The position numbers were made by a program, and so were the translations under genes. The notes under the pieces are model-generated. The model ran no database searches and was not told the origin of the DNA. It saw nothing but the letters and a program-made list of their open reading frames with translations. From NCBI GenBank assembly GCA_002320285.1, contig DCKE01000021.1, positions 116,164 through 180,163 of the forward strand: 64,000 bases of DNA, written 5' to 3'. Each line of letters opens with the position of its first letter. Positions within the stretch are counted from its first letter, which is position 1. Shown in pieces: positions 17,048 to 26,126 of the stretch. The DNA comes from Flavobacteriaceae bacterium UBA1682. GTDB lineage: Bacteria > Bacteroidota > Bacteroidia > Flavobacteriales > Flavobacteriaceae.

Positions 17048-19591
17048 TCAATTCATTTTATCAACGGCTTGTTGCAAAACATCCCATTGTTTTTTTAGGT
17101 TTGAGTTTTTCTTCTTTTCCTTTTCGTAGGCTCTTTTTTTCAAATCCACTGCGTTTTCAGCCATAGTCTTCATTAATGCTGCCGCAGCGTCGCTTTGGTT
17201 TTTAATATAAGCGTAATACATCGTATACATCTGCGCTGCCACATTCGTAGCCTCTTCCGTATCATTACTCATTACCCAAGTAAATCCCTTTTCCAACTGA
17301 TCGGCTACTGGTGCACCCTGACTTTTTGCAAACAAATAGAAAACCGCGGTTTGTATAACCAAGTTGGCTTTGGTGAAATCATTTTCCGCAACCCATACAG
17401 GTATAAAAGCCGTTATCAATTGTTCACTATTTTTGATTACCTCCTCATCAAGACCTTCCTTATAATTTGAAAATTTTGCCGGATCATGTTGAAGAATACC
17501 ATCAATAGCCGCTGCTTGTACACGATATGAAACGCTTTTTGCTGCCTTGTCCAACAATTCAACGTCAAATGTCCCCATATTGTTTAATGCAGAAATAGCC
17601 TGAGCCTGAACCAAGGTTTTGGGGTCATGCTCAGCAATACTTTTTAAAACAGGTGTCGCTTTCTCAATAACCAAGGGTGTCGTAAAATCTAAGCTATTAA
17701 TTGCCAAGCCGCGAATACCATCATTGTCGTCTTTTAAAGATTCCAATAAGGCAGTCAAAGCAACAGCACTCGTCGATTGATGTTTCGCAAAAGCTTCTAC
17801 CGCTTGTCGACGAGCACCATAATTACCTTTTGCAACCTGATATTGCACCAGATATTCCTCAACGGTTTTAAGGTCCTCCTGCAAATCAGATAGCAAAACC
17901 TGATCCGCATTATAGATAACAACTTCCGGCTTCTTTGAAGTTTCAAATTCAAAAACACTGTGCTCTTGCGCTCCTACCCATACCTGCTCCTTTTTGATCT
18001 TTCCCGCTACTACGATATCGAGCGCATAGGGAAATTCAAAAAAAGTATCCCCTTGCTGAGTCACGGTTATCTTAGATTTCTTTGCTTTCGCATCATAGTC
18101 CGATTTTACAATCAAATTCGGTTGCCCACTACCGAGAAACCATTGATTGAAAAACCAATTCAAATCCCGCCCACTTACGTCTTCAAGTGCTAAGCGCAAT
18201 TGCGTATATTCCGCCTTGCCAAATTCATTGTCCTTTAAATATTTACTTAAACCTTTGAAGAATGCCTCATCACCCAGATAATTTCGAAGCATATGCAAAA
18301 TAGCACCACCTTTATTATACGTCACTTGATCAAACATATCTTCTTGCGAATGATAATGCATCCGAACTAAGTTTTTATCGAAATGGTCTCCGTTTTTATA
18401 AGACTCCACCTGTGCATATAAATACTGATCTGCTTTTTCTTTTCCGTATTTGTGTTCGGTCCATAAATACTCTGAATAATTAGCAAAAGCCTCATTCATC
18501 GAAAGATTTGACCAGCTTTCCGCAGTTACCAAATCGCCAAACCAATGATGAAACAATTCATGCGCAATAACGGTTTCAGCTGAGTTTTCATCAATAAGCT
18601 GACCCGGTTTTTGCTGAACACCATCATTGAACAACGAGGCCGTTGTATTTTCCATAGCTCCACTTACATATTCGCGAGCAGTCATCTGTGCATACTTTTC
18701 CCACGGATACGGATAATCCAGCAGCTTTGAAAAGAATTCCATCATCGCTGGCGTATCTCCAAAGATTTCACGAGCATAATCCTTGTACTCGGGCTCCACA
18801 TAGTAATCTACATCAATATTACGCCACTTGTCTTTTACAACAGCATAATCACCAATGCCTATAAAAAATAAATACGGTGCATGTTTTTGACTCATCTTCC
18901 AATAATCAGTCTTAGATCCATTTTTATTCACCGTACTCGACAGTAAAGTACCATTGGAAAGCGAAACATATTTTTGTGGATAGGTCAAATATATTTCCTG
19001 AGTGGTTTTTTGATTGGTTTTATCAATAGTAGGAAACCAACAAGAGGAAGACTCACTTTCACCCTGTGTCCATATTTGCGTTGGTACATGCGCTTGCTTG
19101 CCTTCCGGATTAATGAAATAGATACCCTTCGCATCATTAATAGCCTGACTACCCTCCTGTTGTACTTCATTGGGCTGCGCGGTATAGTTTATATAAACGG
19201 TATAGGATTCTCCTTTTGTATAAGTGCGGTCCAGATCGATTGACAATTCCAATCCATCGTATTTGAACTTTAATTTTTTGGTTTTGTTCCCGTCCACTAA
19301 TTCCACTTTATGTATCAACATGGCTTTAGCATCTAATTGCAAAATTGCTGTTGGGTAAAAATGAGGCTGAAGCGTAATCCATGCCTCACCTAAAACCAAC
19401 TGTTTCGCATAGTCAAATTTCAGATCTAACTTTGTGTGGACGAGGTTATTAATTCGCTCGGGTTCAGCCCTATAGACCGATATCGGATTCGACAGATTCT
19501 TCTGGTAACTAGGCGGTAAAGACTGTGTCTGCGCAATGAGCATACCAGAACAGATCAAGGCGGAAAAGAGAAAAACGAAATTTTTATTCAT
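17048..19591 (-). CDS. M1 family zinc aminopeptidase, exported
   Basis: 847 aa. N-terminal signal peptide (FVFLFSALICSGMLIAQ) ending near residue 20. The gluzincin site is intact: GAMEN at 311-315, HELFH at 344-348 and the third zinc ligand E367 in NEAF. N-terminal beta domain before it, and a helical HEAT-like region in the last 250 residues. It should release N-terminal residues from peptides in the periplasm. 55 nt from its stop to the centre of a shared terminator. Upstream lies a 358-bp gap with tandem repeats. Confidence 0.95.
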   Translation of the reverse strand: MNKNFVFLFSALICSGMLIAQTQSLPPSYQKNLSNPISVYRAEPERINNLVHTKLDLKFDYAKQLVLGEAWITLQPHFYPTAILQLDAKAMLIHKVELVDGNKTKKLKFKYDGLELSIDLDRTYTKGESYTVYINYTAQPNEVQQEGSQAINDAKGIYFINPEGKQAHVPTQIWTQGESESSSCWFPTIDKTNQKTTQEIYLTYPQKYVSLSNGTLLSSTVNKNGSKTDYWKMSQKHAPYLFFIGIGDYAVVKDKWRNIDVDYYVEPEYKDYAREIFGDTPAMMEFFSKLLDYPYPWEKYAQMTAREYVSGAMENTTASLFNDGVQQKPGQLIDENSAETVIAHELFHHWFGDLVTAESWSNLSMNEAFANYSEYLWTEHKYGKEKADQYLYAQVESYKNGDHFDKNLVRMHYHSQEDMFDQVTYNKGGAILHMLRNYLGDEAFFKGLSKYLKDNEFGKAEYTQLRLALEDVSGRDLNWFFNQWFLGSGQPNLIVKSDYDAKAKKSKITVTQQGDTFFEFPYALDIVVAGKIKKEQVWVGAQEHSVFEFETSKKPEVVIYNADQVLLSDLQEDLKTVEEYLVQYQVAKGNYGARRQAVEAFAKHQSTSAVALTALLESLKDDNDGIRGLAINSLDFTTPLVIEKATPVLKSIAEHDPKTLVQAQAISALNNMGTFDVELLDKAAKSVSYRVQAAAIDGILQHDPAKFSNYKEGLDEEVIKNSEQLITAFIPVWVAENDFTKANLVIQTAVFYLFAKSQGAPVADQLEKGFTWVMSNDTEEATNVAAQMYTMYYAYIKNQSDAAAALMKTMAENAVDLKKRAYEKEKKKNSNLKKQWDVLQQAVDKMN

Positions 19592-19793
19592 AGGAAACTA
19601 TTTTTTTTTCATTATAATCAAAGCTTAGCCGTTCTCATTAATCTGAGTTGCTAGGTGCTGGTGATTTCAAGAGTATAAATGGGTAATAAAACCCACGGAT
19701 TTATCAAACCTAAAGATAAATATCTTAAGTCGATAAAATTATGCTTTTAAGAATATTTTAATTTCGAGAATCGGCTCTCGAGTAATTAGTAAT

Positions 19794-19882
19794 CACGAAA
19801 ATCGAATCTCGAAAATCGAATCTCGAAAATCGAATCTCGAAAATCGAATCTCGAAAATCGAATCACGAAAATCGAATCACGA
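19794..19882. repeat. 14-bp minisatellite, six copies
   Basis: Six complete head-to-tail copies of CWCGAAAATCGAAT (two variants, CTC and CAC at the start; variants at both ends, CTC in the middle four) plus a 5-bp stub. No flanking gene uses it. It is unlike CRISPR: no spacers. A related 14-bp repeat is found at 36916-36985. Confidence 0.95.
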
Positions 19883-19897
19883 CTACACAAACGAAAA

Positions 19898-19934
19898 AAC
19901 CAGTAATCGATGAAGATTACTGGTTTCTCTATAT
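19898..19934 (-). terminator. Terminator of sucD
   Basis: Arms AAACCAGTAATC / GATTACTGGTTT with a 5-nt loop; the minus strand continues TTTTTTCGTTTG. Lies 24 nt beyond the sucD stop and abuts the minisatellite. Confidence 0.85.
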
Positions 19935-19949
19935 TGAATTTAGAATAAA

Positions 19950-20822
19950 TTATCCTAAAACCTCTTTTACTTTTTTCCCGATTTCAGCAGGAGAGTCTAC
20001 AACGTGGATACCACATTCTTTCATAATGCGTTTTTTAGCTTCAGCTGTATCATCAGCACCACCAACAATTGCACCAGCATGTCCCATCGTTCTACCTTTT
20101 GGAGCAGTTTCTCCAGCGATAAATCCGATAACCGGTTTTCTGTTTCCATCTTCTTTAATCCAACGAGCAGCATCCGCTTCCAATTGTCCACCGATTTCAC
20201 CAATCATAATAATTGCTTCAGTCTCTGGATCATTCATCAACAATTCAACAGCTTCTTTAGTTGTAGTTCCAATGATTGGATCTCCACCAATACCGATAGC
20301 TGTAGTAATACCTAAACCTTGTTTTACCACTTGGTCAGCAGCTTCGTATGTTAAAGTTCCCGATTTAGAAACAATTCCTACAGTTCCTTTTTTGAAAACG
20401 AAACCTGGCATAATACCAACTTTAGCTTCACCCGGAGTAATAACACCTGGACAGTTAGGTCCGATTAATCTTGAGCTTCTTTCCTTAACGTAATTATTTG
20501 CACGAATCATATCAGCAACTGGGATACCTTCTGTAATTGTAATAATTACTTTAATTCCTGCATCAGCAGCTTCCATAATAGCATCAGCAGCAAAAGCTGG
20601 TGGTACAAAAATAATTGATGTATCAGCGCCAGCTTGTTCAACGGCATCTTGAACCGTGTTAAAAACAGGACGATCTAAATGCATTGTTCCCCCTTTTCCT
20701 GGAGTTACACCACCAACAACGTTTGTTCCGTATTCAATCATTTGAGATGCGTGAAAAGTACCTTCACTACCCGTAAAACCTTGAACTATTATTTTTGAAT
20801 CCTTATTGACTAAAACACTCAT
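19950..20822 (-). CDS. sucD: Succinyl-CoA synthetase, alpha subunit
   Basis: 290 aa. ADP- or GDP-forming enzyme of the TCA cycle; the alpha subunit carries the phosphohistidine. [10 protein letters not shown], the CoA-binding Rossmann region [19 protein letters not shown] and the active-site GHAGAIVGG (His near residue 247) are all present. The beta subunit gene sucC is not adjacent, which is common in this group. A TATTTTTG box lies 33 nt upstream. Confidence 0.97.
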   Translation of the reverse strand: MSVLVNKDSKIIVQGFTGSEGTFHASQMIEYGTNVVGGVTPGKGGTMHLDRPVFNTVQDAVEQAGADTSIIFVPPAFAADAIMEAADAGIKVIITITEGIPVADMIRANNYVKERSSRLIGPNCPGVITPGEAKVGIMPGFVFKKGTVGIVSKSGTLTYEAADQVVKQGLGITTAIGIGGDPIIGTTTKEAVELLMNDPETEAIIMIGEIGGQLEADAARWIKEDGNRKPVIGFIAGETAPKGRTMGHAGAIVGGADDTAEAKKRIMKECGIHVVDSPAEIGKKVKEVLG

Positions 20823-20854
20823 GATTTTGTTTTTTTTATTAAAATTTCGTTATA

Positions 20855-20862
20855 CAAAAATA
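20855..20862 (-). promoter_or_regulatory. Probable -7 box of sucD
   Basis: TATTTTTG on the minus strand, fitting TAnnTTTG, 33 nt from the ATG. No well-spaced TTG. It suggests sucD is transcribed separately from the lpx cluster behind it. Confidence 0.4.
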
Positions 20863-20913
20863 GCCATTTGAAAGCAATCTGTGAAACTTTTCTTGCTTTT
20901 ATATTTCTATCTA

Positions 20914-21279
20914 TTAAATTACTAAGTGACTCATCTGATAACCTCGGTAAAGCTTATCATCTTTGATTTCCCAAGTGGCACTAAAGGTCGCTAGAACCAG
21001 TTCTTCATCGGGGTTCTCAAAGGTGCTCACATAATGAGTATACCGAATGGCAACTTCATTATCCGCAGCAATAACTTGATGAATTTCACAACGTAATGAA
21101 TAATAACTCAATCGAATTTCCTTCGATAAAGCTAAGATATCTTGTTTATCAAGTTGTACAAACCCCTTAGAGCTAATCCAATCCATGAGCATCTCCTCAT
21201 GAAGTACTTCTTGAAGATAGTTTTTGCTCAGGATAGCAACAGAGTCATAAAACTTAACGACGATATCTTTTGCGGTCAT
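20914..21279 (-). CDS. NTF2/SnoaL-like protein
   Basis: 121 aa, soluble. Pattern of an NTF2-like cone fold: N-terminal helix with VKFYDSVA, then WISSKGFVQLDKQDI, and beta strands EVAIRYTHYVSTF and FSATWEIKDDKLYRGYQMSH. Family members bind small ligands or act as isomerases; no catalytic residues could be assigned. The start ATG overlaps the upstream lpxD-like stop (ATGA), so the two are translationally coupled. Confidence 0.75.
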   Translation of the reverse strand: MTAKDIVVKFYDSVAILSKNYLQEVLHEEMLMDWISSKGFVQLDKQDILALSKEIRLSYYSLRCEIHQVIAADNEVAIRYTHYVSTFENPDEELVLATFSATWEIKDDKLYRGYQMSHLVI

Positions 21280-22211
21280 ATATTCTTTACTTTAATTAGA
21301 ATTTCCGGAAGTTTCTTGATATTAGCTAATTGCTTTAATTTCTCTCTAGATTCTTCGATAGGCGTTCCAAAATAAACCTTTCCACCTTCGATAGACTTGG
21401 TTACTCCGGTTTGCCCTAATACCACAGCGTTCTTACCTATGGTAATACCACTTGTAGTACCTACTTGCCCCCAAAGGGTGACTTCGTCTTCTACAATCAC
21501 ACAACCTGCAATACCGGTTTGTGCTGCAATAAGACATTTTTTACCAATTACCGTATCGTGTCCGATATGCACTTGATTATCAATTTTTGTTCCTTCGCCA
21601 ATCGTAGTATCTCCAGTAACTCCGCGATCTATTGTACATGCTGCTCCAATGGAAACCCGATCTCTTACAACCACTCTTCCACAGGAAATCAAAGGATCAT
21701 AACCCTCAGGACGATTCTTAAAATAAAAAGCGTCAGCTCCTAAAATAGCACCCGCATGGATAACTACATCATCACCAATAACCGTATTATCATAAAGTAC
21801 TACATTGGGATGAATCAAACAATTCTGTCCAATGACAACTCCATTCCCAATAAAAACATTGGGCTGAATATGCGTTCCCTCACCAATTTGTGCATCCACT
21901 GCTACAGCAACAGTTGCCGGCTTAAAAGGATTAAAGTATTTGGACAATTTGTTAAAATCCCTAAAAGGATCATCAGAAATCAACAATGCTTTACCTTCCG
22001 GACATGGGACATCTTTATTGATCAATACGATAGTCGCTTTAGACTGTAAAGCTTTATCATAATATTTTGGGTGATCAACAAAAACTATTTCCCCTGCTTC
22101 TACGACGTGAATTTCATTCATTCCGTAAACCTCAAATCTGGGATCTCCTACAAACTTACAACCGATGATTTCAGCAATCGTTTGTAGCTCTTGAACACTT
22201 TTAAATCTCAT
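21276..22211 (-). CDS. Second LpxD-like hexapeptide acyltransferase
   Basis: 311 aa. N-terminal domain with LQTIAEIIGCKFVGDPRFEV similar to the LpxD uridine-binding domain, then a left-handed beta helix of hexapeptide repeats (IGEGTHIQPNVFIGNGVVIG) and GRVVVRDRVSIGAACTIDRG, the LpxD active-site region (catalytic His candidate in IDNQVHIGHDT). It is a paralogue of the lpxD at 25 kb in the same operon. Whether it acylates the same lipid A intermediate or another nucleotide sugar is not decided by the sequence. Gap of 42 nt to efp; 4-nt overlap with the NTF2-like gene. Confidence 0.85.
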   Translation of the reverse strand: MRFKSVQELQTIAEIIGCKFVGDPRFEVYGMNEIHVVEAGEIVFVDHPKYYDKALQSKATIVLINKDVPCPEGKALLISDDPFRDFNKLSKYFNPFKPATVAVAVDAQIGEGTHIQPNVFIGNGVVIGQNCLIHPNVVLYDNTVIGDDVVIHAGAILGADAFYFKNRPEGYDPLISCGRVVVRDRVSIGAACTIDRGVTGDTTIGEGTKIDNQVHIGHDTVIGKKCLIAAQTGIAGCVIVEDEVTLWGQVGTTSGITIGKNAVVLGQTGVTKSIEGGKVYFGTPIEESREKLKQLANIKKLPEILIKVKNI

Positions 22212-22253
22212 TTATCTGAGTTAAATATATTGAAAGAATTTAAAAAAAACTAA

Positions 22254-22820
22254 TTATTCTTTGATACGTTCGATGTACGCACCGTTAGAAGTATCGATTT
22301 TGATTTTATCTCCTTCATTAATAAACAAAGGTACATTTACCGAAGCTCCAGTTTCTACTGTAGCTGGTTTAGTAGCATTGGTAGCCGTATTTCCCTTAAT
22401 TCCAGGCTCGGCATAAGTTACTTCTAAAATAACAGAAGTAGGCATATCTACCGCGATAGGCATATCTGTTTCCGTATTGATTTGCACCATTACATTCTCC
22501 CCTTCTTTTAATAAGTCTGGAGCATCTAATATATTTTTCATCAAAGTGATTTGCTCGAATGTTTCCACGTGCATAAAGTGAAATTGATCACCTTCTGGAT
22601 ATAAAAACTGAAATTTATGCGTTTCCACACGAACTGGATCAATTTTATGTCCCGCAGAAAAAGTATTATCCAATACCTTTCCATTAGTCAAACTTTTCAT
22701 TTTAGTACGTACAAAAGCAGGACCTTTTCCCGGTTTCACGTGTAAAAATTCAGTTATCTTATAAATATCGTTATTAAACTTGATGCACAATCCATTTCTA
22801 ATATCTGATGTACTTGCCAT
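22254..22820 (-). CDS. efp: Elongation factor P
   Basis: 188 aa, three-domain EF-P that relieves ribosome stalling at polyproline. The N-terminal loop HVKPGKGPAFVRTK carries Lys32 at the position modified in E. coli (K34). C-terminal INEGDKIKIDTSNGAYIERI is the family end. Sits between lpxA (17 nt) and the second lpxD (42 nt) in the envelope operon, a frequent order in Bacteroidota. Confidence 0.97.
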   Translation of the reverse strand: MASTSDIRNGLCIKFNNDIYKITEFLHVKPGKGPAFVRTKMKSLTNGKVLDNTFSAGHKIDPVRVETHKFQFLYPEGDQFHFMHVETFEQITLMKNILDAPDLLKEGENVMVQINTETDMPIAVDMPTSVILEVTYAEPGIKGNTATNATKPATVETGASVNVPLFINEGDKIKIDTSNGAYIERIKE

Positions 22821-22837
22821 TTTGTATTTTTTATAAA

Positions 22838-23623
22838 TTAATAAATTCCTGTGTAGCCCTTCATGATCCCTCTCGAGGAATTTCGAATAAACATGATGAT
22901 TTCGTCGCGTTCTGGAGTTGCCTCAAGATCTGCTTCAATAATACTTAAAGCTTGCGTAGTATTGTAATTCTTTTGATATAGAATTCTATAGATATCTTGA
23001 ATTTCACGAATTTTCTCTGTACTAAAGCCACGTCTTCTAAGTCCTACGGAATTAATCCCGATAAAAGACAAAGGTTCTTTAGCCGCTTTTGCATAAGGAG
23101 GCACGTCTTTTCTCAACAACGATCCACCAGAAATCATAGCGTGATCTCCGATATTGATAAATTGATGAACAGCAGTCAATCCACCAATAATAGCATGATT
23201 TCCTACAGTAACATGACCGCCGAGCAATACGCCATTTACAATAATGACATTATCTCCGATATGACAGTCGTGTGCGATATGTGCCGTAGCCATCACCAAA
23301 CAGTTCGAACCGATAGTGGTTTTTCCTGAGGCAATAGTTCCTCTGTTGATCGTGACACACTCTCTGATAGTAGTATGGTCTCCAATTATGGCTAGGGAAT
23401 CTTCTCCTCCAAATTTTAAATCTTGAGGAACAGCTGATATAACAGCTCCTGGAAAAATATTACAATTTTTACCAATTCTAGCTCCCTCCATGATAGTAAC
23501 GTTGGATCCTATCCAAGTCCCTTCTCCAATCTCAACATTATTATGAATCGTTGTAAAAGGTTCAATCACTACATTTTTAGCTATTTTTGCTCCTGGATGA
23601 ACATAGGCTAAAGGTTGATTCAT
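22838..23623 (-). CDS. lpxA: UDP-N-acetylglucosamine O-acyltransferase
   Basis: 261 aa left-handed beta helix. First lipid A step: transfers 3-hydroxyacyl from ACP to UDP-GlcNAc. PLAYVHPGAKIAKNVVIEPFTTI start, the catalytic His in AHIAHDCHIGD, and C-terminal helices (GLRRRGFSTEKIREIQDIYRIL) are diagnostic. 11 nt downstream of lpxC/fabZ, 17 nt upstream of efp. Confidence 0.97.
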   Translation of the reverse strand: MNQPLAYVHPGAKIAKNVVIEPFTTIHNNVEIGEGTWIGSNVTIMEGARIGKNCNIFPGAVISAVPQDLKFGGEDSLAIIGDHTTIRECVTINRGTIASGKTTIGSNCLVMATAHIAHDCHIGDNVIIVNGVLLGGHVTVGNHAIIGGLTAVHQFINIGDHAMISGGSLLRKDVPPYAKAAKEPLSFIGINSVGLRRRGFSTEKIREIQDIYRILYQKNYNTTQALSIIEADLEATPERDEIIMFIRNSSRGIMKGYTGIY

Positions 23624-23634
23624 ACGATCGTTTT

Positions 23635-25026
23635 TTAATTTTGTTTTTTCACTATTTGCGCCATCAGTTCTGCTTCAGTGACAAGTTTTCCATTGGCATA
23701 AGCATTGGCTTGCATATGACAAATCCCTCTGCGGATAGGAGATAACAACTCCAATCTAAAAGTTAAAGTATCTCCTGGTAAAACTTTATGTTTAAATCTA
23801 ACATTATCTATCTTCATAAAATAAGTTAGGTAATTTTCTGGATCCGGAACCGAGCTCAAAATCAAGATACCTCCTGTCTGCGCCATTGCCTCAACGGTTA
23901 ATACCCCTGGCATTACTGGTGCTCCAGGAAAGTGCCCTACAAAGAAAGGCTCGTTCATCGTCACATTCTTAAGTCCGACAACATGTGTTTCAGACATTTC
24001 CAAAATTTTATCAACCAATAAAAACGGAGGACGGTGTGGCAACATAGCCATAATCTGAGTCGTATCCATCAACGGTTCTTTATGCAAATCGTATACAGGC
24101 ACCTGATTTCTCTTCTCGGCTTTGATGATTTTAGATAATTTTTTAGCAAATTGCGTATTGACAAAATGTCCTGGCTTATTAGCAATAACTTTTCCTCTAA
24201 TACGAACTCCAACTAAAGCCAAATCACCGATTACGTCCAATAATTTATGACGAGCCGCCTCATTGGGATGATGCAAAGTCAAATTATCTAAAATACCGTT
24301 GGGTTTTACATTGATGGTTTCTTTTCCAAAAACCAATTTAAGATTCTGCATGGTCTCTTCCGAGATATCTTTATCGACATAAACGATGGCATTGTTTAAA
24401 TCCCCTCCCTTAATCAAACCGTGAGATAATAAAGTTTCTAATTCATGTAAAAAACTAAATGTTCTTGAATTGGCAATTTCGCTTTTAAAATCACTAAGAG
24501 ACTTTAAAGTAGCATTTTGAGTTCCCAATACCTTAGTACCAAAATCTACCATTGCGGTAACCTGATAGGTATCAGAAGGCATCAAAATAATTTCACTCCC
24601 AGAGGCTTCATCCACATAAGAAATCACTTCCTTAACAATGTATTCCTCTCTTTCTGCATCTTGTTCAACTATGCCTGCTTTTTCAACAGCTTCGACGAAA
24701 TACTTAGATGATCCATCCATTATCGGTGGTTCAGACGCATTGACTTCAATAATTACATTATCTAAATCACAACCCACCAAAGCAGCTAAAACATGTTCCG
24801 TGGTTTGTACTTTAACACCTCTTTTCTCTAGATTGGTTCCTCTTTGCGTATTCACTACATAAGTAGCATCTGCTTCGATAACAGGGTATCCCTCCAAATC
24901 CATTCGTACAAATGAGAATCCATTATTGATTGGCGCTGGTTTCAATGTCATTTTGACTTGTTGTCCAGTGTGAAGTCCAACCCCTTCTAACGAAATTTCA
25001 TTTTGGATGGTTTTTTGTTTAACCAT
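23635..25026 (-). CDS. lpxC/fabZ: LpxC-FabZ fusion
   Basis: 463 aa. Residues 1 to about 310 are LpxC, the zinc deacetylase of UDP-3-O-acyl-GlcNAc: GVGLHTGQQVKMTL, TTEHVLAALVG with the HxxxA zinc site, and HPNEAARHKLLDVIGDLAL with the second zinc ligands. Residues about 320-463 are FabZ, the 3-hydroxyacyl-ACP dehydratase: MLPHRPPFLLVDKI, GHFPGAPVMPGVLTVEAMAQ with the active-site His and Glu. The fusion joins the competing uses of 3-hydroxyacyl-ACP and is typical of Bacteroidota. 56 nt after lpxD, 11 nt before lpxA. Confidence 0.97.
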   Translation of the reverse strand: MVKQKTIQNEISLEGVGLHTGQQVKMTLKPAPINNGFSFVRMDLEGYPVIEADATYVVNTQRGTNLEKRGVKVQTTEHVLAALVGCDLDNVIIEVNASEPPIMDGSSKYFVEAVEKAGIVEQDAEREEYIVKEVISYVDEASGSEIILMPSDTYQVTAMVDFGTKVLGTQNATLKSLSDFKSEIANSRTFSFLHELETLLSHGLIKGGDLNNAIVYVDKDISEETMQNLKLVFGKETINVKPNGILDNLTLHHPNEAARHKLLDVIGDLALVGVRIRGKVIANKPGHFVNTQFAKKLSKIIKAEKRNQVPVYDLHKEPLMDTTQIMAMLPHRPPFLLVDKILEMSETHVVGLKNVTMNEPFFVGHFPGAPVMPGVLTVEAMAQTGGILILSSVPDPENYLTYFMKIDNVRFKHKVLPGDTLTFRLELLSPIRRGICHMQANAYANGKLVTEAELMAQIVKKQN

Positions 25027-25082
25027 AGTAGTTTATTTTATTTTTAAACATTTTGCACACATTCCACTTTCTTGTCTATGTG

Positions 25083-26099
25083 TTATCTCTTTTTCAAATC
25101 TTCAATTTCCTGAACGATTTTCGGTAAATTTTTAAAATGTATATAGGATTTTAAAAAATCATGATACGGTAGTTGTGGCGACCCCTGAACGGATTCGTTG
25201 TCGCTTAAACTCCTAGAAACTCCCGTTTGAGCCTGGATTTTGACATGATCGCCAATAACGATATGCCCAACTATGCCAACTTGCCCCCCTATCATGCAAT
25301 ACTTTCCTATTTTAGCTGATCCAGCGACACCGGTTTGCGAGGCAATTACGGTATGCTCACCAATTTCCACATTGTGTGCAATTTGAATTTGATTATCCAA
25401 TTTCACTCCCTTGCGAATAAAGGTCGAACCCAAAGTAGCCCGATCGATGGTGGTGCCTGAACCAACTTCTACGTCGTCTTCGATGATTACATTACCGATT
25501 TGAGGAACTTTGGTATAACTCCCGTCTTCTGACGGTGCAAAACCAAATCCGTCTGAACCGATAATCGATCCCGAATGAAAGGTACAATTTTTTCCAATAA
25601 TGGTCTCCGAATAAATTCGAACTCCAGCAAATAATACGGTATTATCTCCAATAACCACATTGTCTCCAACAAAGGTATTGGGATATATTTTTACATTGTT
25701 TCCTATTTTAGTGTTTTTTCCAATATAACTAAAACTGCCCAAATACAGATCATCGCCATAAACCACCCCCTCAGACAATACGGAAGGCTGTTCTATACCC
25801 GATTTCATCAACTTTACTTGATTATAATATTCCAATACTTTAGAAAAAGATTTATAGGCATCGTCAACTTTAATCAAAGTTGTCGTGATCTCATGCTCCG
25901 GCTCAAAGCTATTATTTACAATAACAACCGAGGCTTTGGTAGTATATATATGGCTTAAATATTTTGGATTGGCTAAGAAAGTCAGTGAACCTTCAGTTCC
26001 CTCTTCGATTTTGGCCAATCTATGGACCTCAATCGTAGGATCTCCTACAACCTCACCATCTAAAACGCTCGCTATTTGTCCTGCTGTTATTTTCATCAC
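25083..26099 (-). CDS. lpxD: UDP-3-O-acylglucosamine N-acyltransferase
   Basis: 338 aa. N-terminal uridine-binding domain (KITAGQIASVLDGEVVGDPTIEV, GSLTFLANPKYLSHIYTTKAS) followed by hexapeptide repeats and the GSDGFGFAP and IDRATLGSTFI segments, with catalytic His in IQIAHNVEIGEHT, then a C-terminal helix. Third acylation step of lipid A. MM start; either Met is possible. Close to the HD gene upstream (27 nt) and lpxC/fabZ downstream. Confidence 0.96.
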   Translation of the reverse strand: MMKITAGQIASVLDGEVVGDPTIEVHRLAKIEEGTEGSLTFLANPKYLSHIYTTKASVVIVNNSFEPEHEITTTLIKVDDAYKSFSKVLEYYNQVKLMKSGIEQPSVLSEGVVYGDDLYLGSFSYIGKNTKIGNNVKIYPNTFVGDNVVIGDNTVLFAGVRIYSETIIGKNCTFHSGSIIGSDGFGFAPSEDGSYTKVPQIGNVIIEDDVEVGSGTTIDRATLGSTFIRKGVKLDNQIQIAHNVEIGEHTVIASQTGVAGSAKIGKYCMIGGQVGIVGHIVIGDHVKIQAQTGVSRSLSDNESVQGSPQLPYHDFLKSYIHFKNLPKIVQEIEDLKKR

Positions 26100-26126
26100 C
26101 GCAAAAATATAAAATATAATTGAAAT

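Larger units (their letters stand above)
19592..19949. other. Intergenic stretch upstream of the M1 peptidase
   Basis: 358 bp without a gene. It holds, from the M1 side, an AT-rich region in which no TAnnTTTG box was found, a CGAGAATCGGCTCTCG palindrome at about 19764-19781, a 14-bp tandem repeat (19794-19882) and the sucD terminator (19898-19934). Confidence 0.8.

Noticed and set aside
19794..19882. Possible CRISPR array from short regular repeats
   Set aside because: The 14-bp units are contiguous with no spacers and no cas genes are near; it is a minisatellite.
20004..20493. Two overlapping plus-strand frames of 103 and 155 codons opposite sucD
   Set aside because: They lie wholly antisense to the clear sucD coding sequence; Ser/Thr/Pro-rich translation is typical of a shadow frame.
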